Source: Lacrimispora xylanisolvens
Lineage (GTDB): Bacteria; Bacillota; Clostridia; Lachnospirales; Lachnospiraceae
Direction: 5' to 3'
Length of the DNA: 64,000 nucleotides
NCBI GenBank assembly: GCA_017084465.1
Contig: CP070896.1
Span: 4,701,501-4,765,500, forward strand
A model generated the notes under the pieces. It saw only the letters and a program-made list of their open reading frames with translations, was not told the origin of the DNA and ran no database searches. Positions 46,661 to 56,577 of the stretch are shown here, in pieces. Both the position numbers and the translations under genes were made by a program. Numbering within the stretch: position 1 is the stretch's first letter; every line of letters begins with the position of its first letter.

Positions 46661-47503
46661 ATGAATGAGAAAAATACCGGTTTCGTGGGAAGAATAAAGC
46701 TTGAAAAGCTTCATAATACCAGAGATTTAGGCGGATTAGTGACTCAGGATGGGAAGATGATACTGCCGGGCAGGCTGATCAGGAGTGGTACCCTTTACGA
46801 GGCAACCGGAGAGGATATCCGGATATTATCCGACCGCTGCGGTCTTGGAACAGTGATTGATTTTAGAACGGCAACGGAAAGAAAACAAAAGCCGGATCCG
46901 GATATGCCGGGAGTCCGTAATATATTCAATCCCATTCTGGATGAAAAGACAGTGGGAATCACCTTTGAAGAGGAAGAACAAGAGGCAGAGGAAGGGGAAC
47001 CAGATGCGATAAAGTCAATCCTTCTCCATGCCTCTTCCTTAGGTGGGAAACCGGAAACATATGTGGACAGGCTTTACGAGGATCTGGTTTTAAATGACCA
47101 TGCTGCAGCTTCTTATTCCCGTTTTTTTGATCTTTTGCTGGAAGCAGATGACAGAGCAGTTTTATGGCATTGTACGGCAGGGAAGGACCGGGTAGGAGTC
47201 GGGACAGCCCTTCTTCTGACTGCCCTGGGGGTACAGCGGGAAACTATTATAAAGGATTTTGTAAAAACCAATGATTATGTAATAACCCAGGTAAACCAGA
47301 CCTGTTCTCTGATTGAACAGCAGACTGGGGACAAGGGTCTTGCAGACTGCGTCCGAGTATTATTTACTGTTTCAGAGGCCTACATTCTTCGCGCATTTTC
47401 TGCCATCGAACAGTCTTATGGAACCATAGACCATTACTTATCAGAACGACTCTTTGTAACTCCGGAAAAAAGGAATGAGCTGAGAGCAAAATTTTTAGCA
47501 TAA
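46661..47503 (+). CDS. Protein tyrosine/serine phosphatase family (Y_phosphatase3)
   Basis: About 280 residues. The N-terminal KLHNTRDLGGLVTQDGKM and RSGTLYEATGEDIRIL are typical of the bacterial LipA/TbpA-like phosphatases. The catalytic P-loop is WHCTAGKDRVGVGTALLL (Cys at about residue 173). ATG 46661 follows GGGAGGA. Substrate unknown: family members act on phosphotyrosine and on phosphoinositides. It lies between the carboxypeptidase gene and a YitT gene. Confidence 0.88.
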   Translation: MNEKNTGFVGRIKLEKLHNTRDLGGLVTQDGKMILPGRLIRSGTLYEATGEDIRILSDRCGLGTVIDFRTATERKQKPDPDMPGVRNIFNPILDEKTVGITFEEEEQEAEEGEPDAIKSILLHASSLGGKPETYVDRLYEDLVLNDHAAASYSRFFDLLLEADDRAVLWHCTAGKDRVGVGTALLLTALGVQRETIIKDFVKTNDYVITQVNQTCSLIEQQTGDKGLADCVRVLFTVSEAYILRAFSAIEQSYGTIDHYLSERLFVTPEKRNELRAKFLA

Positions 47504-47531
47504 TAAGAAGTTGAAAGGAAGTTACTGAAGT

Positions 47532-48378
47532 ATGAATTTAAAAAAAATAGCGACGGTGCTGGCAGGAAACACCGTATATGCACTTGCTGTTTCCCTGTTT
47601 ATTCTTCCAAACGGACTGATTACAGGAGGTACTACAGGTCTCGCTTTAGTAGCCCATGCAAAACTGGGGATTCCCATAGCTGTTTTTTATAGGAGTTTTT
47701 AATATCATTATGTTCGTTGCAGGTGCTTTCGTACTGGGTAAGGCGTTTGCTCTGACAACCATGATCAGTACCTTTTATTATCCCTTTATTCTGGGGGTAT
47801 TTGAGAGGCTGTCCGGCAATATGGTTATAACCCAGGACCGTATGCTTGCCACTGTATTTTCCGGTCTTTTAATTGGCGCCGGCATTGGGATGGTGATACG
47901 GGCCGGTGCTTCTACGGGAGGAATGGATATTCCGCCCCTCATACTGAATAAGAAGTGGAATTTGTCGATTTCCCAGACCATGTCGGTTTTTGACTGCCTG
48001 ATTCTGCTTTCCCAGATGATTTTTTCCAGTATGGAACAGATTCTTTACGGAATTCTTCTTGTTCTTTTATACACAATGGTCCTTGATAAAGTTCTTATGA
48101 CTGGCCGCAATCAGATGCAGGTAAAGGTCATAAGTAAAAAGTATGACCAGATCAGTCAGGAGATACAGCGGCGTATGGACAGAGGGACAACCCTGCTTGC
48201 CAGTGAAGGAGGACATTTAAGAGAATCATCCTTTGCTGTTCTTACTGTAATATCAGGGAGGCAGCTGCCCAAACTCAATGAACTGGTTCTTGAAATAGAT
48301 CCTAATGCCTTTATGATTATTAATCAGGTTACAGAGGTGCGTGGAAGAGGCTTTACGCTTCATAAAGAATATAAATAA
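47532..48378 (+). CDS. YitT-family membrane protein, second copy (one frameshift)
   Basis: Starts MNLKKIATVLAGNTVYAL at 47532. The T6 run at 47683-47688 has one T too many; corrected, the frame goes on to FIGVFNIIMFVAGAFVLGKA. Membrane core with RAGASTGGMDIPPLILNKKW, then the DUF2179 domain ending VTEVRGRGFTLHKEYK. About 281 residues. Paralogous to the gene at 42985, with dinB, a carboxypeptidase and a phosphatase gene in between. Role unknown. Confidence 0.85.
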
Positions 48379-48440
48379 TTAAAAATGCGGACAAATATCT
48401 TACGGAAAAATGACTAAGGTTTACGGTTTTGGGAACTCTA

Positions 48441-48470
48441 TTGACTTCCAATCTTTACCGGTGCTATACT
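48441..48470 (+). promoter_or_regulatory. Promoter of the lipoprotein gene
   Basis: TTGACT (48441-48446), 18-base spacer, TATACT (48465-48470). Confidence 0.6.
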
Positions 48471-48513
48471 GTGCCCGAAGCAGTAAATGGACGCAGGGAG
48501 GAACGAAAAAAAG

Positions 48514-49098
48514 ATGCTCAGGAAAAGATTCGGTATCGTTTGTTTTATCATTGCACTGGCTGTGCTTTTCGCAGCTGGCTGTGGGAAAAAGGGTGAATCT
48601 GCCGCTGGCACAGGCGCTGGGCAGATAACTGAATCAGAGGCTGCGGACAGTAATATGAAAAAGTCCGTATCGGAAAGCAACACAGAAGGAACGGTTTCAT
48701 CAGAAGATGGGGAACCGGATTCTCTTATGAAAGTTCAGGAAGAGACGCAGGCTGACGAGACCTACCAGGGACCGGGAAAGCAGGCGGAAGCCTTTGCGGA
48801 AAAAATACAGGAAGCAGTTTCGGATAAAAATTTAGAAGAACTGGCAGAACTTATAGCCTATCCATGTGTATTTATCAACGGGGATCAGGAAACGATTATT
48901 TTAAAAAAGCAGGAAGATTTATTAAAGCTGAATCCGGATATGGTGTTTGGGGATGACTTAATGGTATCCATCGCCAAGGTCGATACAGCTACCTTAAAGA
49001 AATCGGAAGCAGGAATCGTGATGGGAGAGGGTACATCAAGGATTGTATTCCAGGAAACAGCAGATGGCAGCATTGGAATTACGGAAATGAAGGAATAA
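48514..49098 (+). CDS. Lipoprotein of unknown function
   Basis: 194 residues with a lipoprotein signal: MLRKRFGIVCFIIALAVLF then lipobox AAGC. A low-complexity Ser/Glu/Gly linker (residues about 25-80) is followed by a small domain (FAEKIQEAVSDKNLEELAEL, then VMGEGTSRIVFQ). The globular part resembles NTF2-like or DUF4878-type lipoprotein domains, but I cannot assign it firmly. ATG 48514 follows GGGAGG. It has its own promoter. Confidence 0.78.
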   Translation: MLRKRFGIVCFIIALAVLFAAGCGKKGESAAGTGAGQITESEAADSNMKKSVSESNTEGTVSSEDGEPDSLMKVQEETQADETYQGPGKQAEAFAEKIQEAVSDKNLEELAELIAYPCVFINGDQETIILKKQEDLLKLNPDMVFGDDLMVSIAKVDTATLKKSEAGIVMGEGTSRIVFQETADGSIGITEMKE

Positions 49099-49188
49099 CA
49101 TTGTATACAACATACAAAAACGTTCGACAAATTTATACAAAATGCCGGAAAATTTTACACGAATCGATATTATGCCAACGAAAATTAG

Positions 49189-49242
49189 GAGCAAGAGACA
49201 ATGGATTGTAAGAAATCCATAGTTTTTTGCTCTTTTTTTTTT
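49189..49242 (+). terminator. Terminator before the decarboxylase operon
   Basis: GAGCAA (49189-49194) and ATGGATT (49201-49207) pair with AATCCAT (about 49214-49220) and TTGCTC (49227-49232), followed by a run of ten Ts. The 276-base gap also contains AT-rich sequence likely to hold the operon promoter. Confidence 0.85.
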
Positions 49243-49374
49243 ACTAAAAAGAACTTGAAATAAGTTGAAATTAATTATACAATTATAATTGGCAGAAATT
49301 GGTGTTATTATATAGACTCATCGTTGTTTTTTTAACGGAGGCTATGCAAATATTACAAAATGGAGGATTGCAAA

Positions 49375-50819
49375 ATGAGTAATTCAACACAAACATCAGC
49401 AAGTAATCGAATTCACGCTTTGCTTGATGAAAACAGTTTTGTTGAAGTCGGCGGCTATGTAACAGCCAGAAGCACAGACTTTAACATGACAGCAAGAGAA
49501 ACTCCTTCTGACGGTGTTGTTACCGGCTATGGAACCATTGGAGGCTGCCTTGTGTATGTTTACAGTCAGGACTCAACTGTGTTCGGTGGGGCTGTAGGAG
49601 AGATGCATGCTAAAAAAATCACAAGACTTTATGCCATGGCAATGAAAATGGGAGCACCGGTAATCGGTCTGATCGACTGTGCTGGATTAAGACTTCAGGA
49701 GGCAACAGATGCCTTGAACGGCTTTGGTGAAATTTATATGAGCCAGACTTTAGCATCAGGAGTGGTTCCGCAGATCACAGCGATTTTTGGAACCTGCGGC
49801 GGTGGAATGGCTGTTTCTGCAGCTATGTCAGATTTTACTTTTATGGAAGGAAAGTCTGCAAAGCTGTTTGTTAATTCACCCAATGCCATTCAGGATAACT
49901 ATACAGAAAAATTAAATACCGCTTCCGCAGGTTTTCAGAGCAAAGAAGCAGGACTGGTAGATTTTATCGGAGAGGAAGAAGAGATTTTTGATCATATCAG
50001 AACTCTTGTCACGATTTTACCTGCCAATAGCGAGGATGACATGTCTTACGATGAGTGCACGGATGATTTAAACCGCGTATGCTCCGATTTAGCAAACTAT
50101 GTTGGTGATACGAAAATTGCGCTCACACAGATTTCTGATAATCATTTCTTTATGGAGACCGGAAAAGAATATGGCTCCTCTATGGTTACCGGCTTTATCC
50201 GTTTAAACGGAATCACTGTGGGCTGCGTTGCCAATCGAACAGAATCCTATGACGAGAGTGGATTAAAGACCATGACCTGTGAAGCGAAATTAACGGGACA
50301 AGGCTGCGAGAAGGCGGCAGAGTTTGTTGGTTTCTGTGATGCTTTTGATATTCCCCTACTCACTCTGGTGAACGTAACCGGCTATGAGAGCACAACCGGA
50401 TCTGAGAAAACCATTGCAAAAGCAGCTGCAAAGCTCACTTATGCATTTGCCAATGCTACAGTTCCGAAAGTTAGCGTTGTAGTTGGTCAGGCACTGGGAA
50501 GCGCTTACCTGACCATGAACAGCAAATCCATTGGTGCTGATATTGTATATGCATGGCCGGAAGCATCCATAGGAATGATGGATCCGGTTCAGGCAGCAAA
50601 ATCATGTATGCAGATGAGATTGCAAAGGGAGAGGCAGTGATGGAGGAGAAGGCCGAAAGCTATCGTGCACTTCAATCCAGCGCACTTTCTGCAGCAAAAA
50701 GAGGATATGTTGATGATATCATTGATGCCAGTGAGACCAGAGCAAGGGTTATCGCTGCATTTGAGATGTTATTCACAAAGAGAGAGGATCGTCCGGCAAA
50801 AAAACATGGCACGATTTAG
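49375..50819 (+). CDS. mmdA: Acyl-CoA carboxyltransferase subunit, methylmalonyl-CoA decarboxylase alpha-like (one frameshift)
   Basis: About 481 residues of the biotin-dependent carboxyltransferase family (12S/MmdA type). It moves CO2 between an acyl-CoA (probably methylmalonyl-CoA) and biotin. N-terminal crotonase-fold half: GYGTIGGCLVYVYSQDSTVF and APVIGLIDCAGLRLQEA. C-terminal half: NVTGYESTTGSEKTIAKAAA and GQALGSAYLTMNSKSIGAD. One A is missing at A4 50598-50601; corrected, AAK continues IMYADEIAKGEAVMEEKAES. ATG 49375 follows TGGAGGA. First gene of a five-gene sodium-pump operon. Confidence 0.9.
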
Positions 50820-50836
50820 AATGAGGTGACAGGCAT

Positions 50837-51619
50837 ATGAAATTAAATTTGAAACGAGCAGTAGTGGGTCTTACTATGGCAGTCTGCCTCTTTTCATTAT
50901 CTGCATGCAGTGCTGCCGGTAATAAAGCCGATGGTATTGATGCTGATATGAAAGCCCAGCTTGAGCAGATTCCCGTCGCCTCGTATCTGGAGCTGTACAC
51001 CGGTCTTGAGGACAAAGATAGCGCGCAGATGAAAAAGAGCCTGGCAAAAAAGGACGAAGTGGCTGCGTTAGCGGAGGGAATTGATTCCTGGAATAATGTA
51101 AAGGGTGATTTAGGCGGTTTTATTTCAGCTTCTGATTCTTTGAAATTAGAAGAAAGTAAGGACGGTTTTACCGCTACGGTCGATACTGTATTTGAAAAAA
51201 GAAACATGGAGTTCACCGTAACCTTTGACCATAAGCTTTCCAAGATTACCGGTGTGGCGTTTGTTCCAGAATACACCATAGGTGAAAAGATGGAAAAAGC
51301 TGGTTTTAATACACTGATGGGTATGGGAACAGTATTTGTGGTATTAATCTTTATCAGTCTGCTGATTGGTGGATTCCGCTATATCAGCATATTTGAAGAG
51401 AAACTGCTTAATAAACAAAAAGGATCGGATACAAAGGCAGTTGTTGAAGCTGAACCGGTATTTACCGAACCCCTCGCAGAGGAAGAAGAGCTGAAGGATG
51501 ATCTGGAACTGGCAGCTGTAATAACAGCAGCAATTGCAGCATCTGAAGGAGTATCACCAAGCGGTCTTGTTGTTCGTTCCATTAAACGTGCAGCAGCCGG
51601 TAATTGGAAAAAAGCATAA
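50837..51619 (+). CDS. Lipoprotein domain fused to OadG-like gamma/delta subunit
   Basis: 260 residues. A lipoprotein signal (VVGLTMAVCLFSLSAC, lipobox at residue about 24) precedes an extracytoplasmic domain resembling DUF3887 (LEQIPVASYLELYTGLED to VTFDHKLSKITGVAFVPEYT). A single membrane helix (GMGTVFVVLIFISLLIGGF, residues about 158-178) is followed by a cytoplasmic, acidic, Ala-rich tail of OadG/MmdD type ending RSIKRAAAGNWKKA. OadG normally is about 80-110 residues with a short N-terminus, so the extra exported domain is unusual. It anchors and stabilises the decarboxylase complex on the pump. Confidence 0.78.
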   Translation: MKLNLKRAVVGLTMAVCLFSLSACSAAGNKADGIDADMKAQLEQIPVASYLELYTGLEDKDSAQMKKSLAKKDEVAALAEGIDSWNNVKGDLGGFISASDSLKLEESKDGFTATVDTVFEKRNMEFTVTFDHKLSKITGVAFVPEYTIGEKMEKAGFNTLMGMGTVFVVLIFISLLIGGFRYISIFEEKLLNKQKGSDTKAVVEAEPVFTEPLAEEEELKDDLELAAVITAAIAASEGVSPSGLVVRSIKRAAAGNWKKA

Positions 51620-51638
51620 AATCAGGAGGATTGTCATC

Positions 51639-52016
51639 ATGAAAAATTATAAAATTACAGTGAATGGTAATGTTTACGATGTAACCGTAGAAGAAACAAC
51701 AGGTACAGCCGCAGCAGTATCTGCTCCGGCAGCGGTATCCGCACCGGTTAAAGCACCAGCTCCGGCTCCAGCACCTAAAAATACAGCAAAAGGACCGGAA
51801 GGTTCTGTAAAAGTAACTGCACCAATGCCAGGCAAGATTCTTGGCGTTAAGGTTAGTGCAGGACAGTCTGTTAAAAAAGGCGAAGTTCTTCTTGTTCTGG
51901 AAGCCATGAAGATGGAGAACGAAATCGTAGCACCTTCCGATGGAACAATTGCAAGCGTTCAGGCAGCAGTGGGTGATTCCGTAGAAGCAGGCGCAACTTT
52001 GGCTACATTAAACTAG
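51639..52016 (+). CDS. Biotin carboxyl carrier subunit
   Basis: 125 residues. A short N-terminal beta segment (NYKITVNGNVYDVTVEETTG), an Ala/Pro-rich flexible linker (residues about 30-55) and a biotinyl domain with the canonical LEAMKMEN, the lysine being the biotin attachment site. It swings carboxyl groups between the two carboxyltransferases and the OadB pump. GGAGG precedes the ATG by 9 bases. Confidence 0.95.
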   Translation: MKNYKITVNGNVYDVTVEETTGTAAAVSAPAAVSAPVKAPAPAPAPKNTAKGPEGSVKVTAPMPGKILGVKVSAGQSVKKGEVLLVLEAMKMENEIVAPSDGTIASVQAAVGDSVEAGATLATLN

Positions 52017-52072
52017 TACGGAAAGATCCGCTATCACAATAAATAGCGCGGATTCCTTATGGAGGGATTAAC

Positions 52073-53221
52073 ATGGATTATATTAGTAATACATTCACCA
52101 ATCTTCTTCAGCAGACCGCATTCTTCAACCTGACTGCAGGTAACATGCTTATGATCCTGGTCGCTTTTCTGTTTTTATATCTGGCGATTCAAAAAGGATT
52201 TGAGCCCCTGCTTCTGGTGCCGATTTCTTTTGGTATGCTGCTTGTAAATATCTATCCGGATATTATGAAAGAAGTTGGAGCGGATGGTGCCGGCGGCGGA
52301 CTGCTGCAATATTTCTTTAAACTGGATGAATGGGGGATTCTTCCTCCGCTTATTTTCATGGGTGTAGGAGCTATGACAGACTTTGGTCCGCTCATTGCAA
52401 ACCCTAAGAGCTTTCTCTTGGGAGCAGCTGCCCAGTTCGGTATTTATACCGCATATTTTCTGGCAATTTTTATGGGATTCAGCGATAAGGCAGCTGCAGC
52501 GATCTCCATTATCGGAGGCGCAGATGGCCCTACCTCTATTTTCCTGGCAGGTAAACTGGGAATGACTTCTCTGATGGGACCGATTGCAGTTGCTGCATAT
52601 TCCTATATGGCTCTGGTTCCTATTATACAGCCACCGATTATGAAGCTTCTGACAACAGAGAATGAGCGCAAGATTAAGATGGAACAGCTTCGTCCGGTAT
52701 CCAAGCTTGAGAGAATTCTGTTCCCAATCATTGTAACAACGGTTGTATGTATGATTTTGCCGACAACTGCTCCTTTAATCGGTATGCTGATGCTTGGTAA
52801 CTTATTTAAAGAATCCGGAGTTGTAAAGCAGCTGACGGAAACAGCTGCCAATGCACTGATGTATATTGTAGTTATTCTTCTGGGTACTTCAGTAGGTGCC
52901 ACCACAAGTGCGGAGGCATTCTTAAACTTAGACACAATTAAAATTGTTATTCTGGGACTGGTTGCATTCTCATTTGGAACAGCTGCAGGTGTACTGTTCG
53001 GAAAGATCATGTGCAAACTGACAGGAGGCAAAGTGAATCCGCTCATCGGTTCCGCTGGTGTATCCGCAGTTCCCATGTCAGCCCGTGTATCCCAGAAAGT
53101 CGGAGCAGAGGCTGATCCAACCAACTTCCTGCTGATGCATGCCATGGGACCAAACGTAGCTGGTGTTATCGGTACTGCAGTTGCAGCCGGTACATTCATG
53201 GCTATCTTCGGAGTGAGATAA
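52073..53221 (+). CDS. oadB: Sodium-pumping decarboxylase beta subunit
   Basis: 382 residues, about 9 membrane helices. Decarboxylates carboxybiotin and exports Na+ (OadB/MmdB/GcdB family). Key conserved stretches include [17 protein letters not shown], the sodium-binding [18 protein letters not shown], and [20 protein letters not shown] with the conserved serine. TGGAGGGA precedes ATG 52073. Family certain; which acyl donor feeds it is decided by the partners. Confidence 0.96.
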   Translation: MDYISNTFTNLLQQTAFFNLTAGNMLMILVAFLFLYLAIQKGFEPLLLVPISFGMLLVNIYPDIMKEVGADGAGGGLLQYFFKLDEWGILPPLIFMGVGAMTDFGPLIANPKSFLLGAAAQFGIYTAYFLAIFMGFSDKAAAAISIIGGADGPTSIFLAGKLGMTSLMGPIAVAAYSYMALVPIIQPPIMKLLTTENERKIKMEQLRPVSKLERILFPIIVTTVVCMILPTTAPLIGMLMLGNLFKESGVVKQLTETAANALMYIVVILLGTSVGATTSAEAFLNLDTIKIVILGLVAFSFGTAAGVLFGKIMCKLTGGKVNPLIGSAGVSAVPMSARVSQKVGAEADPTNFLLMHAMGPNVAGVIGTAVAAGTFMAIFGVR

Positions 53222-53263
53222 TTGAAAAGCAAAGTAAATGAACAATAACCAGGAGGTAAGAAA

Positions 53264-54676
53264 ATGGCAGATATAGAAAAAAAGCCGGTTAAGATTGTAG
53301 AGACAGTTCTTCGTGACGCTCATCAGTCTTTGCTTGCTACAAGAATGACAACTGAGCAGATGCTTCCCATCGTGGGGAAGATGGACCAGGTTGGTTATTA
53401 TGCAGTTGAATGCTGGGGCGGTGCTACCTTTGATTCATGCCTGCGCTTCTTAAAAGAAGATCCCTGGATGAGGCTGAGAAAATTAAGAGACGGATTTAAG
53501 AATACGAAGCTGCAGATGCTGTTCCGCGGCCAGAATATTCTGGGATACAATCATTATGCTGATGATGTAGTGGAATATTTTGTTCAGAAATCCATAGCAA
53601 ACGGTATTGATATCATTCGTATTTTTGACTGTCTCAATGATATGCGTAATTTACAGACTGCAGTAACAGCCTGTAATAAGGAAAAGGGTCATGCTCAGGT
53701 TGCATTAAGCTATACACTGGGTGATTCCTATACTCTGGATTACTGGAAAGACATTGCAAAAAGAATTGAGGATATGGGTGCAGATTCCATCTGCATTAAG
53801 GATATGGCAGGACTTTTAACACCATATAATGCAGATGAGCTGGTTCGTGCATTAAAGGAGTCAACCAAACTTCCAATTGACCTTCATACCCATTATACAT
53901 CCGGTGTTGCTTCCATGACCTATTTAAAGGCTGTAGAAGCAGGCTGCGATATTATTGACACAGCAATGTCACCTCTGGCATTAGGTACCAGCCAGCCAGC
54001 AACTGAAGTAATGGTAGAAACCTTCCGCGGAACACCATATGACACAGGATATGATCAGAACCTGCTGGCTGAAATTGCATCTCATTTCCAGCCGATCAGG
54101 GATGAGGCATTAAAGAGCGGCCGGTTAAATCCCAAAGTACTTGGTGTGGATATTAAGACACTCCAGTATCAGGTGCCAGGCGGTATGCTTTCCAACCTTG
54201 TCAGCCAGTTAAAGGAAGCAGGACAGGAAGATAAATATTTACAGGTATTAGAAGAGGTTCCAAGAGTAAGAGCTGACTTTGGTGAGCCGCCTCTGGTTAC
54301 TCCATCTTCCCAGATTGTGGGAACTCAGGCTGTATTAAACGTGATCAGCGGTGAGCGTTATAAGATGGTAACCAAGGAGACCAAAAAAATCCTTATGGGT
54401 GAGTTCGGACAGACAGTAAAACCCTTTAATCCAGAAGTACAGAAAAAGATTATTGGTGATGAAACACCGATTACCTGCCGTCCGGCTGACTTAATCGCAC
54501 CACAGCTTCCTCAGTTTGAGAAAGAATGTGCACAGTGGAAACAGCAGGATGAAGATGTTCTGTCCTATGCTCTGTTCCCAAGTGTTGCCAAGGAATTCTT
54601 TGAATACCGTGCAGCGCAGCAGACAGGTGTGGATTCCACTCTGGCTGACAAGCAGAATAAGACTTATCCGGTTTAA
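53264..54676 (+). CDS. oadA: Oxaloacetate decarboxylase/pyruvate carboxyltransferase alpha subunit (5S type)
   Basis: 470 residues; a TIM-barrel carboxyltransferase of the OadA/transcarboxylase-5S/pyruvate carboxylase family. It moves CO2 between oxaloacetate and biotin. The N-terminus has ETVLRDAHQSLLATRMTTEQ (metal-binding Asp) and the barrel has FRGQNILGYNHYADDVVEYF and IDLHTHYTSGVASMTYLKAV. It stops after the conserved post-barrel domain and has no biotinyl domain, so it must use the separate carrier at 51639. Having both this and an MmdA-like subunit in one operon is notable. AGGAGG precedes ATG 53264. Confidence 0.95.
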   Translation: MADIEKKPVKIVETVLRDAHQSLLATRMTTEQMLPIVGKMDQVGYYAVECWGGATFDSCLRFLKEDPWMRLRKLRDGFKNTKLQMLFRGQNILGYNHYADDVVEYFVQKSIANGIDIIRIFDCLNDMRNLQTAVTACNKEKGHAQVALSYTLGDSYTLDYWKDIAKRIEDMGADSICIKDMAGLLTPYNADELVRALKESTKLPIDLHTHYTSGVASMTYLKAVEAGCDIIDTAMSPLALGTSQPATEVMVETFRGTPYDTGYDQNLLAEIASHFQPIRDEALKSGRLNPKVLGVDIKTLQYQVPGGMLSNLVSQLKEAGQEDKYLQVLEEVPRVRADFGEPPLVTPSSQIVGTQAVLNVISGERYKMVTKETKKILMGEFGQTVKPFNPEVQKKIIGDETPITCRPADLIAPQLPQFEKECAQWKQQDEDVLSYALFPSVAKEFFEYRAAQQTGVDSTLADKQNKTYPV

Positions 54677-54689
54677 TAAACCAGATTTA

Positions 54690-54740
54690 GAATCAGGCTT
54701 TGGAGTTCCCTGTGCAGGGACTCCAGGCCTGATTTTTTTT
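54690..54740 (+). terminator. Strong terminator of the decarboxylase operon
   Basis: AATCAGGC and TGGAGT (54691-54706) pair with ACTCCA and GCCTGATT (54719-54733), followed by eight Ts. Confidence 0.92.
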
Positions 54741-54759
54741 GAAAATGGAGGGGATTTCA

Positions 54760-54823
54760 TTGACATTCCCCAAGAACAGAATATAATAGTTGTATAGTCA
54801 ATAGTTGCAAATACAATTATTGT
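54760..54823 (+). promoter_or_regulatory. Promoter and candidate operator of the ABC exporter/marR operon
   Basis: TTGACA (54760-54765), 16-base spacer, TATAAT (54782-54787). Downstream lies TTGTAT (54790-54795) with ATACAA (54811-54816), and the perfect 11-base palindrome ACAATTATTGT (54813-54823). MarR proteins bind such sites, and a marR gene ends the operon. Confidence 0.65.
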
Positions 54824-54847
54824 AATAAACAATGTGGAGAAGAAAAA

Positions 54848-56577
54848 ATGAATAATCTGCTGCATTATGCCAGGAAGTACAAAAGAGAATTGATTCTTGC
54901 AATTATCTGCATCGAGGCCGAGACCGTATTTGAACTGATCATACCAATGATTATGGCAGATATTATTGATGTAGGAGTTGCAACCGGCAACAAAAGTTAT
55001 ATTTTAATGAAGGGAGGACAGATGATTGCCTTTGCAGCAGTTGCTCTTTTACTGGGGCATGCCTGCGCACGTTTTACAGCAATCTGTGGAAATGGAATTG
55101 GTGCGGAGATCCGCAAAGCAGAATTTCAGAAGATGCAGACCTATTCCTTTGCCAATACAGACCAATTCAGCACATCTTCCCTGGTAACAAGACTCACCAG
55201 TGACGTTACCACCATTCAGAATTCCATAACCAATGGGATGCGTCCCGGATTTCGTTCGCCGGTGATGATGCTGACCGCTTTGGTGGTATCCTTCCGGCTG
55301 AATGCCCGCCTGGCGATGGTATTTTTATTGCTGCCCCCCTGCTTGCAGTAATCTTATTTTTTATTATTAAGAATGTAAGACCCCTTTATGGGAAAATGCA
55401 GGGTGCCATGGATTTAGTAAACCGTGCCATACAGGAAAACTTAAGAGCAATTCGTGTGGTAAAGGCATATGTCCGGGGAGAGTATGAGACAGAAAAATTC
55501 GGAGAGGTCAATACATATTTAAAGAACACCTCTGAACGTTCTTTTTCGCTGGCAGCTCTCAACATGCCTGCCATGCAGTTTGTTATGTACGGAACCATTT
55601 TAAGCATTCTCTGGTTTGGCGGGAATCTTGTAATTGGAGAACATATGAAGGTGGGTGCCCTCACCAGCTTTTTAAGCTATGTGCTACAGGTGCTGAATTC
55701 TCTTATGATGTTTTCTAATGTATTCCTTTTGTTTACCAGATCCTTAACTTCCTGGAGAAGAATTTCAGAAGTTCTTGTAGAAGAGCCTGAAATCCGTGAT
55801 GACCGTGCAACTGACATCGAGATTACCAGGGGTGGCATACAGTTTGATCATGTATATTTCAAATACAGAGAGACTGCGAAAGAATATGTGCTTTCAGATA
55901 TATCCTTTCAGATTTTACCTGGCCAGACTGTAGGAATTATCGGGCAGACCGGTGCTGCAAAAAGCACGCTGGTTCAGCTGATTCAGCGGTTGTATGAGAT
56001 AAATTCCGGAGAAATTCTAATAGATGGCCAGCCCATTTACAAGTATACCCAGGATCATTTAAGAGAAGCCATTGGTATGGTTTTACAGAAAAACACGTTG
56101 TTTTCAGGAACAGTGAAAGAAAACCTCTGCTGGGGAAAGGAGAATGCTTCCGACGAAGAGATCAAAGAAGCATGCCGGATAGCCTGTGTGGACGAATTCA
56201 TTGACCGTCTGGAGGCAGGGCTTGATACAGTCCTTGGACAGGGAGGCGTCAACCTCTCCGGCGGTCAGAAGCAGAGGCTGTGCATAGCAAGGGCAATCTT
56301 AAAGAAACCCAGAATTCTTATTCTGGATGACTCAACCAGTGCGCTTGATACAGCCACAGAGCAAAAGATCAATGACGGCTTAAAGGATGCACTTCCTGAT
56401 ATGACCAAGATTATAATCAGCCAGAGAATTTCTTCCGTTTCCCATGGAGACCAGATTATTATCTTAGACGACGGAAAGGTCAATGCAGTGGGAACCCATG
56501 ATGAACTTTTAAACAATAATGAAATATATCGGGATATCTTTGAATCCCAGCAGAAAGGAGGGGGGCTTCTGGCATGA
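54848..56577 (+). CDS. ABC exporter half-transporter with degenerate ATP site (one frameshift)
   Basis: A membrane-plus-ATPase multidrug-type exporter of about 577 residues. Six membrane helices cover residues about 15-300; the ATPase domain follows, with Walker A GQTGAAKSTLV, signature LSGGQKQR and Walker B ILILDDSTSALD. The usual catalytic Glu after Walker B is Asp here and the last Gly of Walker A is Ala. That marks the degenerate site of a heterodimeric exporter. One A is missing near 55327. It overlaps the partner gene by 4 bases (ATGA). Confidence 0.92.

Noticed and set aside
54516..54797. Plus-strand open frame of 93 codons across the oadA end and terminator
   Set aside because: It overlaps the conserved end of oadA in another frame and runs through a strong terminator and promoter.
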